Origin: Frigoribacterium sp. ACAM 257
GTDB lineage: Bacteria; Actinomycetota; Actinomycetes; Actinomycetales; Microbacteriaceae
Length of the DNA stretch: 64,000 nucleotides
Reading direction: 5' to 3'
Assembly: GCF_007954365.1 (NCBI RefSeq)
Contig: NZ_VOLO01000002.1
Location: forward strand, 248,001-312,000
In this document: positions 1 through 8,707 of the stretch, one piece after another
Layout of the letters: every line of letters begins with the position of its first letter
Numbering within the stretch: position 1 is the stretch's first letter
Position numbers and translations under genes: made by a program
The notes under the pieces: model-generated
Seen by the model: only the letters and a program-made list of their open reading frames with translations
What the model was told of the DNA's origin: nothing
Databases searched by the model: none

Positions 1-77
1 TAGGTAGTATCGACAGGTCCACGACGGCCACCCGTCGTGCGGCACCCCGCGACACGGGGCCCAGAACCAGGAGAACA

Positions 78-1556
78 GTGATCACCTCAGAAACACGGCC
101 CGCCACCGGGTCGATCCCCGCTGCGTCCTCGCCCGCCGCACCTCCGTCCGCCCGCCGCTGGTGGGTGCTCGTCATCGTCGGGCTCGCGCAGCTCGTCGTC
201 GTCCTCGACGGCACCATCGTCAACATCGCCCTGCCGCAGGCCCAGGCTGAGCTCGGCCTCTCGGACGAGAACCGCCAGTGGGTCGTCACGGCCTACGCCC
301 TCGCCTTCGGCGCGCTGCTGCTGCTCGGCGGCCGCATCGCCGACTTCTGGGGCCGCAAGCGCACCTTCATCGTCGGCATGGTCGGCTTCGGGGCCGCGTC
401 GGCCTTCGGCGGGCTCGTCTCGACCGGCGAGCTGCTCGTCACCGCCCGCGCGCTGCAGGGCGTCTTCGCCGCGCTGCTCGCCCCGGCCGCCCTCGCCGTG
501 CTCACGACGACCTTCTCGCGCGGTCGCGAGCGCAACACGGCCTTCGCCGTCTTCGGTGCCATCTCGGGTGCGGGCGCGGCCGTCGGCCTCGTGCTCGGCG
601 GCGTCCTCACGGAGTTCGTCAGCTGGCGCTGGTGCCTCCTCGTCAACGTGCCGATCGTGATCGTCGCGATCGTCGCCGCCGCGCTCGTCGTGCGCGAGAG
701 CAAGGCCGAGGGCGACAACCGGCTCGACGTGGTCGGCACGGTCGTCGTGGCCCTCGGCCTCGCGTCGCTGGTCTACGGCTTCACCCAGGCGGAGGACGGC
801 TGGGGCAGCCCCGTCGTCATCGGCTTCATCGCCCTCGGCGCGGGCCTGCTCGCCCTGTTCGTCCTCGTCCAGAAGCGCAGCGACCACCCCCTCCTGCCCC
901 TCGGCGTGCTCACGAACCGCGTGCGCGGCGGAGCGTTCCTGGTGCAGCTGATCGTCGGCAGCGTCATGATCGGCGCCCTGCTCTACCTGACGTTCCACCT
1001 GCAGATCGTGCTCGGCTTCGGCCCGCTCGAGGCCGGTCTCGCGACGCTGCCCATGACGCTGGTCATCATGGTGATGGCCCCGATCCTGACGAAGCTGCTG
1101 CCGGTGATCGGGCCGCGCCTCCTCATGATCGTCGGGCCGATCGTGGCCGCTGCCGGCCTCTTCTGGCTGTCGTTCATCACGGCCGACGGCGGCTACGCGA
1201 CGCACGTGCTGCCCCCGTTGATCGTCATGGGCGTCGGCCTGGCCGGCATCTTCGTGCCGATGCAGAACCTCGCGCTCGCCGGGGTCGCGCCGCACGAGGC
1301 CGGCGCGGCCAGCGCCACCTCGAACGCGATGATGCAGATCGGCGGCTCGATCGGGCTCGCGGTCTACACGAACCTGTACGCGTCGGCCGTGGCCGGCAGT
1401 GCGGCAGGCGGGCTCGGAGCCCTCGTCGACGGCTACTCGGCGGCGTTCGTCGCGGCCGCGGTGGCCGCGTTCATCGCGGCGCCGATCTCGTTCTTCATGA
1501 TCCGCGGCACGAAGGAGGAGCTGCTCCCGAGCGGCCCCGTGGTGCACCTGGGCTGA
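78..1556 (+). CDS. MFS drug exporter, DHA2 (EmrB/QacA) family, 14 TM
   Basis: This is a proton-driven multidrug efflux pump of the inner membrane. The 492 residues form about 14 hydrophobic segments, the usual size for the DHA2 branch. The motif-A sequence GRIADFWGRK lies near residue 90 in the loop after TM2, and a Gly-rich motif-C-like stretch (GAGAAVGLVLGGVL) lies near residue 165. The GTG start follows a clear AGGAGAA site 3-5 bases upstream. A short Pro/Ala/Ser-rich cytosolic tail precedes TM1. The gene stands alone and converges on the NADH dehydrogenase gene. The substrate cannot be read from the sequence. No regulator gene is visible, though one could lie left of the window. Confidence 0.9.
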   Translation: MITSETRPATGSIPAASSPAAPPSARRWWVLVIVGLAQLVVVLDGTIVNIALPQAQAELGLSDENRQWVVTAYALAFGALLLLGGRIADFWGRKRTFIVGMVGFGAASAFGGLVSTGELLVTARALQGVFAALLAPAALAVLTTTFSRGRERNTAFAVFGAISGAGAAVGLVLGGVLTEFVSWRWCLLVNVPIVIVAIVAAALVVRESKAEGDNRLDVVGTVVVALGLASLVYGFTQAEDGWGSPVVIGFIALGAGLLALFVLVQKRSDHPLLPLGVLTNRVRGGAFLVQLIVGSVMIGALLYLTFHLQIVLGFGPLEAGLATLPMTLVIMVMAPILTKLLPVIGPRLLMIVGPIVAAAGLFWLSFITADGGYATHVLPPLIVMGVGLAGIFVPMQNLALAGVAPHEAGAASATSNAMMQIGGSIGLAVYTNLYASAVAGSAAGGLGALVDGYSAAFVAAAVAAFIAAPISFFMIRGTKEELLPSGPVVHLG

Positions 1557-1629
1557 CGCCCGGGGCTGCTGCGCCCCGCGCCCCGCACCCTGCGCCCCGC
1601 GCCCCGCGCCCCGCACCCTGCACCCTGCA

Positions 1630-1683
1630 CCCCGGTGTGGACCATGCACCCCGTCGTTTCGCGGTGCATGGTCCACTCCGGGG
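1630..1683. repeat. Long intergenic inverted repeat
   Basis: The arms 1630-1650 and 1663-1683 pair over 21 positions with one T-T mismatch around a 12-base loop; the core is GTGGACCATGCACC. It sits between the convergent exporter and NDH-2 genes and has no T-tract. It is probably a bidirectional terminator. The bases before it (1560-1630) are slippage-prone CGCCC/CACCCTG repeats. Confidence 0.7.
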
Positions 1684-1705
1684 TGTTTCGTGCTCGGTGC
1701 CCAGA

Positions 1706-1744
1706 AGGAGGTGCGGTGTGCGCCCGGCGGGCACCGCACCTCCT
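1706..1744. terminator. Hairpin just after the ndh stop codon
   Basis: AGGAGGTGCGGTG (1706-1718) pairs perfectly with 1732-1744 around a 13-base loop. It begins 8 bases beyond the stop codon of the minus-strand NDH-2 gene, the normal place for an intrinsic terminator, although there is no T-tract. Confidence 0.6.
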
Positions 1745-1752
1745 CGGGGGGG

Positions 1753-3072
1753 CTACTCGGCCTTCTCGGTCTGCCACTTCTCGGGGGCGCGGTCGCCGTT
1801 CGGGCGGACCGGGCGCACGTCGCCGACGATCGGGATGGCGCGCTTGCGCAGCGCCCACATGTAGCGGACGAAGAAGTGGGTCAGCGTCGACAGGCGGTTG
1901 CCGTTGCCGAGCAGGCTCGTGATGTGCACGAAGACCCAGAGCAGCCAGGCGACCGGCCCGGTCATCGTGAAGCCGTTCGGCAGCTGCACCACGGCCGCGT
2001 TCGTGCCGACCGTCGCCATCGTGCCCTTGTCGTGGTACTTGAACGGCGTGCTCCGCTTGCCCGCGAGGAGGCGCTGGATCTGCTCGCCGATGTGCTCGCC
2101 GCCCTGGATGGCCGGCTGGGCGAGCTGCGCGAGGGCGTCGTCGGCGGCGGCGATGTCGCCGGCGGCCCAGATGCGGTCGAGGCCCTTGACGGTGAGGTCG
2201 TCGTTGACCTGGATGCGACCGCCGTGGGTCTGCGGCACGCCCCACGAGGCGACCTCGGCGTGCGCGGCGACGCCGGTCGCCCAGACGACGAGCTCGGCGG
2301 GGATGAACTCGCCCGACGTGGTGTGCACGCCGTCGGGCGTGACCTCGTCGACGCCGGTGTCGAGCCGCAGGTCGACGCCGCGCTTGCGCAGCACCTTGGC
2401 GGCGTAGCGACGGAGGCGCGGCGCGAACGGCTTGAGCAGCTCGCCGCTGCGGTGCACCAGCGTGATCGTGATGCTCGAGGCGTCGATCTCGGGGTAGGCG
2501 TCCTTCAGGGCCTGGTCGCGCAGCTCGGCCAGGGCGCCCGCCATCTCGACGCCGGTCGAGCCGCCGCCGACGATGACCACCCGCACCTCGCCGCTGCCCT
2601 GCGACGCCGCCGCGTTCTCGAGCTGCGTGAACAGCTCGTCGCGGATGCGGAGGGCCTGCGAGCGGGAGTACATCGAGTAGGCGAACTCGTAGGCGCCTTT
2701 CGTGCCGAAGTAGCTCGTGTTGACGCCGTTCGCGAGCACGAGGGCGTCGTACGAGATCTCCTCGCCGTCGCGGAGGGTGATGACGCGCTCGTCGGCCCGC
2801 ACGGTCGTGAGGAGCCCGTGCCGGAAGTCGGCGTTCGACTGCTTCGAGCGGAGGCTGCGGAGGAAGTACGTGACGTCGCCCGCGTTGAGCCCGCCGGTCG
2901 CGACCTGGTACATCAGCGGCTGGAACATGTTGTAGACGTGCCGGTCGATCAGCGTGATGTCGACGTCGGCGTCCTTGAGGGCGCGCATCGTCGCGATGCC
3001 GGCGAAGCCGCCGCCGACCACGACGACGTGGGGCCGGGTGACGTGCTCGTCGGGGGTGCGGTCGTCGGACAT
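1753..3072 (-). CDS. ndh: Type II NADH dehydrogenase (NDH-2)
   Basis: A single-subunit flavoprotein that passes electrons from NADH to membrane quinone without pumping protons. The 439 residues carry an N-terminal FAD-binding Rossmann motif (VVVGGGFAG, near residue 16) and a second NADH-binding motif (VVIVGGGSTGVEMAGAL, near 165). The LWVFVHITSLLGN region near residue 390 fits the membrane-anchoring C-terminal part of this family. The ATG start is preceded by AGGAGCACTCTC. A general FAD/NAD pyridine nucleotide oxidoreductase is the only serious alternative; the length and C-terminus favour NDH-2. Confidence 0.88.
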   Translation of the reverse strand: MSDDRTPDEHVTRPHVVVVGGGFAGIATMRALKDADVDITLIDRHVYNMFQPLMYQVATGGLNAGDVTYFLRSLRSKQSNADFRHGLLTTVRADERVITLRDGEEISYDALVLANGVNTSYFGTKGAYEFAYSMYSRSQALRIRDELFTQLENAAASQGSGEVRVVIVGGGSTGVEMAGALAELRDQALKDAYPEIDASSITITLVHRSGELLKPFAPRLRRYAAKVLRKRGVDLRLDTGVDEVTPDGVHTTSGEFIPAELVVWATGVAAHAEVASWGVPQTHGGRIQVNDDLTVKGLDRIWAAGDIAAADDALAQLAQPAIQGGEHIGEQIQRLLAGKRSTPFKYHDKGTMATVGTNAAVVQLPNGFTMTGPVAWLLWVFVHITSLLGNGNRLSTLTHFFVRYMWALRKRAIPIVGDVRPVRPNGDRAPEKWQTEKAE

Positions 3073-3389
3073 GAGAGTGCTCCTGCGGGGTGCTCGGTTC
3101 GTGGCGGAGGTCGCCGGTGACCCCGAATCTGCAGGCGGCTGGTTCCTCCGCCCGTGTCAGGCTACTCGCCCGTGAGGGGCCGTCGGGCACCGTTCTGCAG
3201 GCTGCGCAACGGGTGTCGTCGAGCTTCCGCACGCGGCCGGAGCGCCGCCGGGACCCGGTCGCAGCGCGGCCGAGCGGCGTAGGGTCGTCGTCACCGGATC
3301 AGAGGGCCCCGCGTGAGCGGACGGCCGAGGGGGTACATCGTCGTGACAGGACACCGCCGTCGAGGCCGCAGCGAGCCGGGCGAGCGCCC
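3073..3389. other. Intergenic, no gene seen
   Basis: This stretch lies between the start of ndh and a small plus-strand gene, so it should hold divergent promoters. No convincing -10/-35 pair, operator or RNA structure was found in it. Confidence 0.5.
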
Positions 3390-3677
3390 GTGAAGGGCTA
3401 CGTCCTCTGGCGTCGGGACGCGTCGCCCGTCGTCCGCCGTGACCGCGAGGGCGACGACCGCCTCCGGCTGGTGGCGTCCCTCGAGGACCTCGTCCCCGTC
3501 GGCGCCGAGATCGCCGGGCTCGTGATCGACGACGACACGGACGCGCAGACGGGCCACGTGACGGAGGAGGCGTCGCCCTCGGCCGCACCCGACCCCGACG
3601 ACCGGCCGCTCGCGCCCGTCGTCCCGCTCTTCTCCGCCGATCGTCCCGCTCGTCGCCGTCGCCGCCTCCACCGCTGA
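3390..3677 (+). CDS. Small hypothetical protein
   Basis: A 95-residue frame starts at GTG (KGYVLWRRDASP...). It has a plausible folded first half (VRRDREGDDRLRLVASLEDLVPVGAEIAGLVIDDD) followed by an acidic, Pro-rich middle and an Arg-rich tail. No family is recognised. The frame stays open further upstream, but that part has poor composition, so the GTG is preferred; no strong ribosome site precedes it. The reverse strand is also open here, so the call is tentative. Confidence 0.4.
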   Translation: MKGYVLWRRDASPVVRRDREGDDRLRLVASLEDLVPVGAEIAGLVIDDDTDAQTGHVTEEASPSAAPDPDDRPLAPVVPLFSADRPARRRRRLHR

Positions 3678-3756
3678 CAGGGGGGTCCCCGGCTCGGGCT
3701 AGGGTCGTGACGACCGTCGTGCACCGAGCCGACGCGAGTCGAGGAGGCGCGCAGCC

Positions 3757-4347
3757 GTGACCGAGGTCGTCCTGTTCCACCACGCCCAGGGTCTCACCCC
3801 CGGGGTCGTCGCCTTCGCCGAGGCTCTCCGTGCCGCGGGCCACGTCGTGCACACCCCCGACCTGTACGAGGGGCGCACCTTCGACTCGATCGACGAGGGC
3901 CTCGAGTTCGTCCACGGACTGGGCGTCGGCGAGGTCGCGGCGCGGGGCGTCCGCTCGGCCGCCGACTTCGACGCCGACGTCGTCTACGCCGGGTTCTCGC
4001 TCGGCGTGCTGCCCGCGCAGCACCTTGCACAGTCGCGCCCCGGTGCCCGCGGCGCGCTCTTCTTCCACGCCTGCGTGCCCGCCGCCGAGTTCGGCACCTG
4101 GCCGACCGGCCTCGCCCTGCAGGTGCACGGCATGGAGCACGACCCCTTCTTCGCCGACGAGGGCGACCTCGACGCCGCCCGCGAGCTCGTGGCGCAGCTG
4201 AGAGCCGACGACCCGGCGGCGGACGCCGAGGTCTTCACCTACCCCGGCAGCGAGCACCTCTTCGCCGACTCGTCGCTGGCGGCGTACCGGCCGGAGGCGG
4301 CCGCGCTGCTCACGGAGCGCACGCTGGAGTTCCTCGCGCGGCACTAG
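3757..4347 (+). CDS. Dienelactone hydrolase family protein
   Basis: A 196-residue cytosolic alpha/beta hydrolase of the dienelactone hydrolase family. The nucleophile elbow reads GFSLG near residue 83, with Ser where classical dienelactone hydrolases have Cys. A late acidic residue and the GSEHLFAD segment near residue 170 supply the likely Asp and His of the triad. The N-terminal VVLFHHAQGLTPG is typical of the small actinobacterial members. The start is GTG after GAGGAGGCGCGCAGCC. The substrate is unknown; such enzymes act on lactones or small esters. The gene appears monocistronic. Confidence 0.8.
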   Translation: MTEVVLFHHAQGLTPGVVAFAEALRAAGHVVHTPDLYEGRTFDSIDEGLEFVHGLGVGEVAARGVRSAADFDADVVYAGFSLGVLPAQHLAQSRPGARGALFFHACVPAAEFGTWPTGLALQVHGMEHDPFFADEGDLDAARELVAQLRADDPAADAEVFTYPGSEHLFADSSLAAYRPEAAALLTERTLEFLARH

Positions 4348-4528
4348 CCCGCGCGGCACGAGCTCGTCGCGTCTCGGGCGGGTCGGGGCAGCAGGTGCTG
4401 CGGCCGGCGCTGCTGCGCGGGCGAGGCCTCCCTGGGCCCCGGCCCGCGCCTCCGGGGCAGAGTGGGGTGACCGCGGCCCCTCGACACCGAGGGCGACCCT
4501 GCGGGACGACACGATCGAGAGGCCAGAC

Positions 4529-4807
4529 ATGAGCGACAGCACGCACGCGCACGACGACGACGCGACGACCGGCGAGGGCGTCGGCGCGCAGACGGACCTC
4601 GACGCAGGCTCGGGAGTCGAGGCCGACGGCCGGTCGCCCCTCGGCCAGCAGGGCGCCTTCCGCGACGCGGAGGGCGTGGACGCCGACGCGGACTCGTCCG
4701 AGCAGGACGGCACGGAGAGCGTCCCGCGCGCGGGCGGCGGGCCCGCGCCCACCGACGGCACCGGCACGAGCGGCACCGGCGTGACGGGCTCGGACGCCGT
4801 CCGCTAG
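4529..4807 (+). CDS. Small acidic, disordered hypothetical protein
   Basis: A 92-residue, strongly acidic protein rich in Asp, Gly, Ser, Thr and Ala, with no membrane segment or Cys and no recognisable fold. The ATG start follows GAGAGG about 6 bases upstream. A long terminator-like hairpin follows the stop, which supports it being expressed. Similar short acidic proteins are common in Microbacteriaceae and have no assigned role. Confidence 0.6.
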   Translation: MSDSTHAHDDDATTGEGVGAQTDLDAGSGVEADGRSPLGQQGAFRDAEGVDADADSSEQDGTESVPRAGGGPAPTDGTGTSGTGVTGSDAVR

Positions 4808-4830
4808 CCGCGAACGCGGCACCGCGACGA

Positions 4831-4892
4831 ACGACCCCGTCCCGACGACCTCCCCCGCGCGAGCGGGGAGGCGGCGTCCGGGACGGGGTCGT
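4831..4892. terminator. Two-stage bidirectional terminator hairpin
   Basis: The outer arms ACGACCCCGTCCCG (4831-4844) and 4879-4892 pair perfectly over 14 bases. Inside them CCTCCCC (4849-4855) pairs with GGGGAGG (4865-4871). It lies 24 bases after the plus-strand gene and 58 bases after the minus-strand gene that converges on it. Confidence 0.75.
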
Positions 4893-4939
4893 GCGGTGCT
4901 TAGCCGTGCGGTGCTTAGCCGTGCGGTGCTTAGCCGTGC
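4891..4939. repeat. 15-bp tandem repeat, three copies
   Basis: The unit GTGCGGTGCTTAGCC occurs three times in a row, ending a few bases short of the stop codon of the minus-strand small gene. It looks like recent slippage. Confidence 0.85.
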
Positions 4940-4949
4940 GGCGTCGGAC

Positions 4950-5207
4950 CTAGCGACCGAGGACGATCGATCCCGTGTGCGTCCGGATCGTGGAGGTGCG
5001 GGTGCTGAACGCGTTCAGCTGGGCGCGCACGTAGCGGCCGAGCGAGGTGCGCTGCACCGACGGCGACACGTAGGCGCCGATGGTGACGGCGTCGCGGTGC
5101 GTGGTCGAGACGTACGAGCCGATCGGCTCGTCGCGACGGGTGGTGCTGACGTAGCGGCCGCCGAGCGGGAAGGGCTGGGCGGGGGTGGTCGATGCGGTGC
5201 GGTCCAT
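4950..5207 (-). CDS. Small protein with internal G-x-YVS repeats
   Basis: An 85-residue protein built largely from four degenerate repeats of about 14 residues: GGRYVSTTRRDEP, GSYVSTTHRDAVT, GAYVSPSVQRTS and GRYVRAQLNAFS. It has no signal peptide, TM segment or Cys. The ATG is preceded by an ideal AGGAGGC site, so it is very likely translated. The function is unknown. The repeated Gly-aromatic-Val-Ser pattern suggests short beta hairpins or a turn-rich structural or binding role; that is inference only. Confidence 0.7.
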   Translation of the reverse strand: MDRTASTTPAQPFPLGGRYVSTTRRDEPIGSYVSTTHRDAVTIGAYVSPSVQRTSLGRYVRAQLNAFSTRTSTIRTHTGSIVLGR

Positions 5208-5342
5208 GGGGGCCTCCTCGTTCAGGGAGACGAGGGCCGCCGGTCGGGTGAGGGCGAGGTGCTCGTCTCCGTCGGCGTGCTCACCACTCTAGCCCGTTTT
5301 CTTGAACAACTCAAAACAAGGGCGGAGCCAGGGAGGCGTGGG

Positions 5343-5975
5343 TCACGCCCCCAGCAGCAGTCGGAGCCCCAGCGCCGTCATCACCACGGCGATCAGCCCG
5401 TCCAGCACGCGCCACGACGACGGCTTCGCGAAGAACGGCTTGAGGAGGCGCGAGCCGAGGCCCAGCAGCGCGAACCACAGGAAGCTGCCCGCGATCGCCC
5501 CGCCCGCCCACCACCAGCGCAGGTCGCCCGGCTGCTGGTTCGCCACCGAGCCGAGGAACACGATCGTGTCGAGGTAGGTGTGGGGGTTCAGCCAGGTGAG
5601 GGCGAGCACGGTGACGACGGCGGTCTTCCTGCTCGGCTGCACCGCGCCTCCCTCGGCCTGCAGTGCACCGGACGGCCGGATCGCCCGCTTCGCGGCGAAC
5701 CCCGCGTAGACGAGCAGGAACGCGGCCCCCACGATCCTCACGACCACGAGGGCCTGGGGAGCGGCCGCGATCAGGGCTCCGACGCCGGCCACCCCGGCGA
5801 TGATCAGGACGGCGTCGCTGGCCGCGCAGACGGCGATGACGGGGAGGATCACCCGGTTGACGCCCTGCAGGCCGACCTTGAGCACGTACGCGTTCTGGGC
5901 GCCGATCGCGACGATGAGGGCGAGACCGGTGCCCATGCCGAACAGCGCGGGCAGCAGGAGGGAGGAGAAGGTCAC
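5343..5975 (-). CDS. lysE: LysE/ArgO family amino-acid exporter
   Basis: An inner-membrane exporter of basic amino acids. The 210 residues have about six hydrophobic segments. The signature IGAQNAYVL lies near residue 25 and LTWLNPHTYLDTIV near 130, both diagnostic of LysE/ArgO. GTG is chosen as the start because GGAGGAGG lies just upstream of it. It is transcribed divergently from a LysR-type regulator 69 bases away, the classical lysE-lysG layout in which the regulator activates export when lysine or arginine builds up. Confidence 0.9.
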   Translation of the reverse strand: MTFSSLLLPALFGMGTGLALIVAIGAQNAYVLKVGLQGVNRVILPVIAVCAASDAVLIIAGVAGVGALIAAAPQALVVVRIVGAAFLLVYAGFAAKRAIRPSGALQAEGGAVQPSRKTAVVTVLALTWLNPHTYLDTIVFLGSVANQQPGDLRWWWAGGAIAGSFLWFALLGLGSRLLKPFFAKPSSWRVLDGLIAVVMTALGLRLLLGA

Positions 5976-6044
5976 GCCCCGACGCTAGGGAGGCTGCCCT
6001 GCATCTCTCTAGCTCATGTTCGTGATGCTGCATAAGCTCTGCTG
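5976..6044. promoter_or_regulatory. lysE-lysG divergent control region
   Basis: This 69-base region must hold both promoters and the LysG binding site. It is less GC-rich than its surroundings (CTCTCTAGCTCATG, TGATGCTGCATAAGC). TGCAT and ATGCTGCATA halves are present, but no single convincing T-N11-A operator stands out. Confidence 0.5.
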
Positions 6045-6980
6045 ATGATCACCTTCGCCTCGGAGCACCTCGTGACCCTCCGCGCCCTCGTCGACGAGGG
6101 CACTTTCGAGGCGGCGGCCCAGCGGCTGCACATGACGCAGTCGGCCGTCTCGCAGCGCATCAAGCAGCTCGAGCGCACGGCGGGGCAGGTGCTCGTGCAG
6201 CGCACCACGCCGGTCGTGACGACCGCCGCCGGCGACGTCGTGCTGCGCTACGCCCGGCAGGTGCAGCTGCTCGCCGACGACGCGGCGGTCGAGCTCGGGG
6301 TCGGCGGCACGGCGGGGACCGGCTGGCCGGGCGGTGCAGGCGGGCTCGGCGGGCTCGGGACGTCGATCGCCGTCGCCGTGAACGCGGACTCGCTGGCGAC
6401 GTGGTTCCTGGAGGCGCTCGCCGCACTGCCGCCGGAGGTGGGGGCCGTCTTCGACCTGCACCGCGAGGACCAGGAGAACACGACCTCGCTGCTGCGCTCG
6501 GGCACGGTGCTCGCCGCGGTCACGTCGACGCGGGAGCCGCTGCAGGGCTGCTCGTCCGAGCCGCTCGGGCTGATGCGCTACCGCGCCGTCGCCAGCCCCG
6601 GCTTCGTCGACCGCTGGCTCGGGGGAGTGCCGACGATGGGCCGCGTCGACGCCGCGCCGATGCTCGACTTCGACCGGTCGGACCAGCTGCAGCGCGGGTT
6701 CCTCCGGGCCTCGCTCGGCTACGACCCGCGGCCGCCGCGCACGTTCGTCCCGTCGTCGGCGGACTTCGCCCGCGCCGCCCGGCTCGGCCTCGGCTGGGGG
6801 CTGCTGCCCGAGGCGCAGTGCCTCGACCTGCTCGCCGACGGCTCGCTCGTCGAGCTCGCGCCCGGCGAGCACGTCGACCTCGCGCTGTACTGGCAGCGCT
6901 GGGCCCTGTCGTCGCGGCTGCTCGACACGCTGACGGAGTCGGTGCGGCGCTCGGCGGCGGAGGTGCTGCTGCCGGCGTGA
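6045..6980 (+). CDS. lysG: LysR-type regulator of lysine/arginine export
   Basis: A transcription activator of the LysG/ArgP branch, 311 residues. The N-terminal winged helix-turn-helix (residues 4-62) has the signature AAAQRLHMTQSAVSQRIKQLE; an effector-binding domain follows. It is the divergent partner of the LysE-type exporter and by family precedent activates it with lysine, arginine or histidine as co-inducer. A Gly-rich insertion near residues 85-105 (GVGGTAGTGWPGGAGGLGGLG) between the two domains is longer than usual and looks like linker expansion. Confidence 0.88.
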   Translation: MITFASEHLVTLRALVDEGTFEAAAQRLHMTQSAVSQRIKQLERTAGQVLVQRTTPVVTTAAGDVVLRYARQVQLLADDAAVELGVGGTAGTGWPGGAGGLGGLGTSIAVAVNADSLATWFLEALAALPPEVGAVFDLHREDQENTTSLLRSGTVLAAVTSTREPLQGCSSEPLGLMRYRAVASPGFVDRWLGGVPTMGRVDAAPMLDFDRSDQLQRGFLRASLGYDPRPPRTFVPSSADFARAARLGLGWGLLPEAQCLDLLADGSLVELAPGEHVDLALYWQRWALSSRLLDTLTESVRRSAAEVLLPA

Positions 6981-7051
6981 GGGGCGCCTCCTCGGCTCGC
7001 CGCTCGCGGTCGGCGGCTCGTGCTCGGCGGTCTGCACGCGAACCTCCGCGA

Positions 7052-7093
7052 AAGCGACGAACCTCCGCGAAAGATCGCGGAGGTTCGTCGCTT
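7052..7093. repeat. Hairpin repeat family 4, copy 1
   Basis: The arms 7052-7070 and 7075-7093 are a perfect 19-base inverted repeat with a 4-base loop. The element overlaps a direct repeat GAACCTCCGCGAAAG (7040-7054 and 7059-7073). It shares CTCCGCGAAAGCGACRAACC with a second copy near 50259. Confidence 0.8.
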
Positions 7094-7160
7094 CCGCGTC
7101 GCCTCGGCCCGCCTGCCGGCGCTGAGCCGCCCCAGCTCCAGCCCGAGCCTGCGTGGATCT

Positions 7161-7239
7161 GCCGAGGGCGGGTGTTCCGGGTCGAGGGCGGGTCGGCGCG
7201 GACCCGCCCTCGCCCCGGAAGACCCGCCCCCGAGCACAG
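7161..7239. repeat. Hairpin repeat family 2, copy 1
   Basis: A nested double hairpin. The outer arms 7166-7181 and 7214-7229 have one mismatch in 16; the inner arms 7183-7194 and 7201-7212 pair perfectly over 12 (CGAGGGCGGGTC). It lies upstream of the carboxylesterase gene and recurs at 10711-10790. Confidence 0.75.
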
Positions 7240-7261
7240 GAGGCGCGCGTAGCGTGAGCCG

Positions 7262-8680
7262 GTGAGCAGCGCACCCGAGACCCGCACGTCCGAGACACCT
7301 GCGGACGCGTCCGCGTCCGGCGCGGCCGGCGCGGCCGAGACCCGCACCTTCGAGACGCGGGTCGGCACGGTCGTCGGTCGCGTCGACGGCGACGTGGTGC
7401 GAGTGCTCGGCGTGCCGTACGCGGTGGCCGAGCGGTTCGAGGCTCCCCGGCCTGCGCCTCCTGCGGTCGACGACGACGGGCGGCCCGTGCCGCTGCTCGC
7501 GTTCGACCGCGCGCCCGCCTCGCCCCAGCTGTCGTCGCCCTCGATGCAGGTGCTCTTCGACGACGCGGCGCGCGGCATGGTCGACTCCGAGCACTGCCAG
7601 GCGCTGTCGATCACGCTGCCCGCCGACCTCGCGCCGGGGGAGCGGCTGCCGGTGATGGTGTGGATCCACGGCGGCTCCTACGTCAACGGCGCCGGCGACC
7701 TGGCGGTCTACGACCCGCGCTCGCTCGTGGTCGAGCAGCGCGTCGTCGTCGTCACGGTGACCTACCGGCTCGGGGTGTTCGGGTTCCTCGGCGACGGCGA
7801 GCGGGTCCCGTCCAACCTCGGGCTGCTCGACCAGCTCGAGGCCGTGCGCTGGGTGCACGACACGATCGACGCGTTCGGCGGCGACCCCGACACGGTCACG
7901 CTCTTCGGGCAGTCGTCGGGCGGCGACTCGATCGCCCACCTCATGATCAGCGAGGGCGCGCGCGGGCTGTTCCGCCGGGCGATCGTGCAGAGTGCTCCGC
8001 TCGGGCTCGACCGCGGACGAGCCGCGATGTCTCGGGCGATGCTCCGCGTCACGGGCGCGCCCGACCCCGACGCCACCGTCGAGGAGCTGCTCGCCGGCCA
8101 GCCCCTCGCCGAGCGCGTCGCCCTCCGGTTCGGGCTGCGCGGCGGGATGCCCTTCGGTCCGCAGTACGGCCGGGCGCCGCTGCCCGCCGAGCAGGACCGC
8201 GACGCCGCCTGGCGCGACGTCGCCCCGCACGTCGACCTGCTGATGGGCGCGACGTCGGAGGAGACCGGGCTTTACGTTCCGCTCGTCCGGCCGCTCGACG
8301 TGCTGACGAGCCTGCCGGTCGTGGGCGGGCTCGTGCGGCGCGTGCTGGTCCGGGCGACGACCGGGGCCGTGTACGGACGGGACGCGCGCCGCTTCGTCGC
8401 CCGGCACCGCGCCTCCGGCGGTCGGGCCGTGCGGTACGAGCTGAGCTGGGCGCCGCGCGACAGCCGCTACGGCGCCGCGCACATCACCGATCTGCCGCTG
8501 CTGCTGGGGACGAAGGAGGCGTGGGGCAGCTCGGCCCTGCTGGGCACGTCCGACTGGGCGGAGGTCGACCGCCTCGGGCGCCGGGTGCGGCAGATCTGGG
8601 CCGACTTCGCGCGGACCGGGACGGTGGCGGCCGACGCCGCCGCCGGGCTGTCGCAGACGCTGGTGCTCGACCGCGGCTGA
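7262..8680 (+). CDS. Type B carboxylesterase
   Basis: A 472-residue serine esterase of the alpha/beta hydrolase fold (carboxylesterase/pnbA family). The oxyanion-hole region is WIHGGSYVNGAG near residue 135. The nucleophile elbow is FGQSSGGD with Ser near 217, an acidic residue lies in SEETGLY near 337, and the likely catalytic His is in GAAHITDLPLL near 405. No signal peptide is evident; the first 35 residues are Ala/Thr/Glu-rich and probably disordered. The GTG start has only a weak upstream purine stretch. It likely cleaves small carboxylic esters; the natural substrate is unknown. Confidence 0.87.
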   Translation: MSSAPETRTSETPADASASGAAGAAETRTFETRVGTVVGRVDGDVVRVLGVPYAVAERFEAPRPAPPAVDDDGRPVPLLAFDRAPASPQLSSPSMQVLFDDAARGMVDSEHCQALSITLPADLAPGERLPVMVWIHGGSYVNGAGDLAVYDPRSLVVEQRVVVVTVTYRLGVFGFLGDGERVPSNLGLLDQLEAVRWVHDTIDAFGGDPDTVTLFGQSSGGDSIAHLMISEGARGLFRRAIVQSAPLGLDRGRAAMSRAMLRVTGAPDPDATVEELLAGQPLAERVALRFGLRGGMPFGPQYGRAPLPAEQDRDAAWRDVAPHVDLLMGATSEETGLYVPLVRPLDVLTSLPVVGGLVRRVLVRATTGAVYGRDARRFVARHRASGGRAVRYELSWAPRDSRYGAAHITDLPLLLGTKEAWGSSALLGTSDWAEVDRLGRRVRQIWADFARTGTVAADAAAGLSQTLVLDRG

Positions 8681-8707
8681 TCGCGGCCTGCGCACGGACG
8701 CGACAGC

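Noticed and set aside
1-77. Promoter at the left edge (TAGTAT at 5-10)
   Set aside because: A -10-like word is present but its -35 would lie outside the window, so it cannot be supported.
6719-8695. A 658-codon minus-strand frame across lysG and the esterase gene
   Set aside because: It overlaps two well-supported plus-strand genes and shows the Arg/His/Gln-rich composition of antisense frames.
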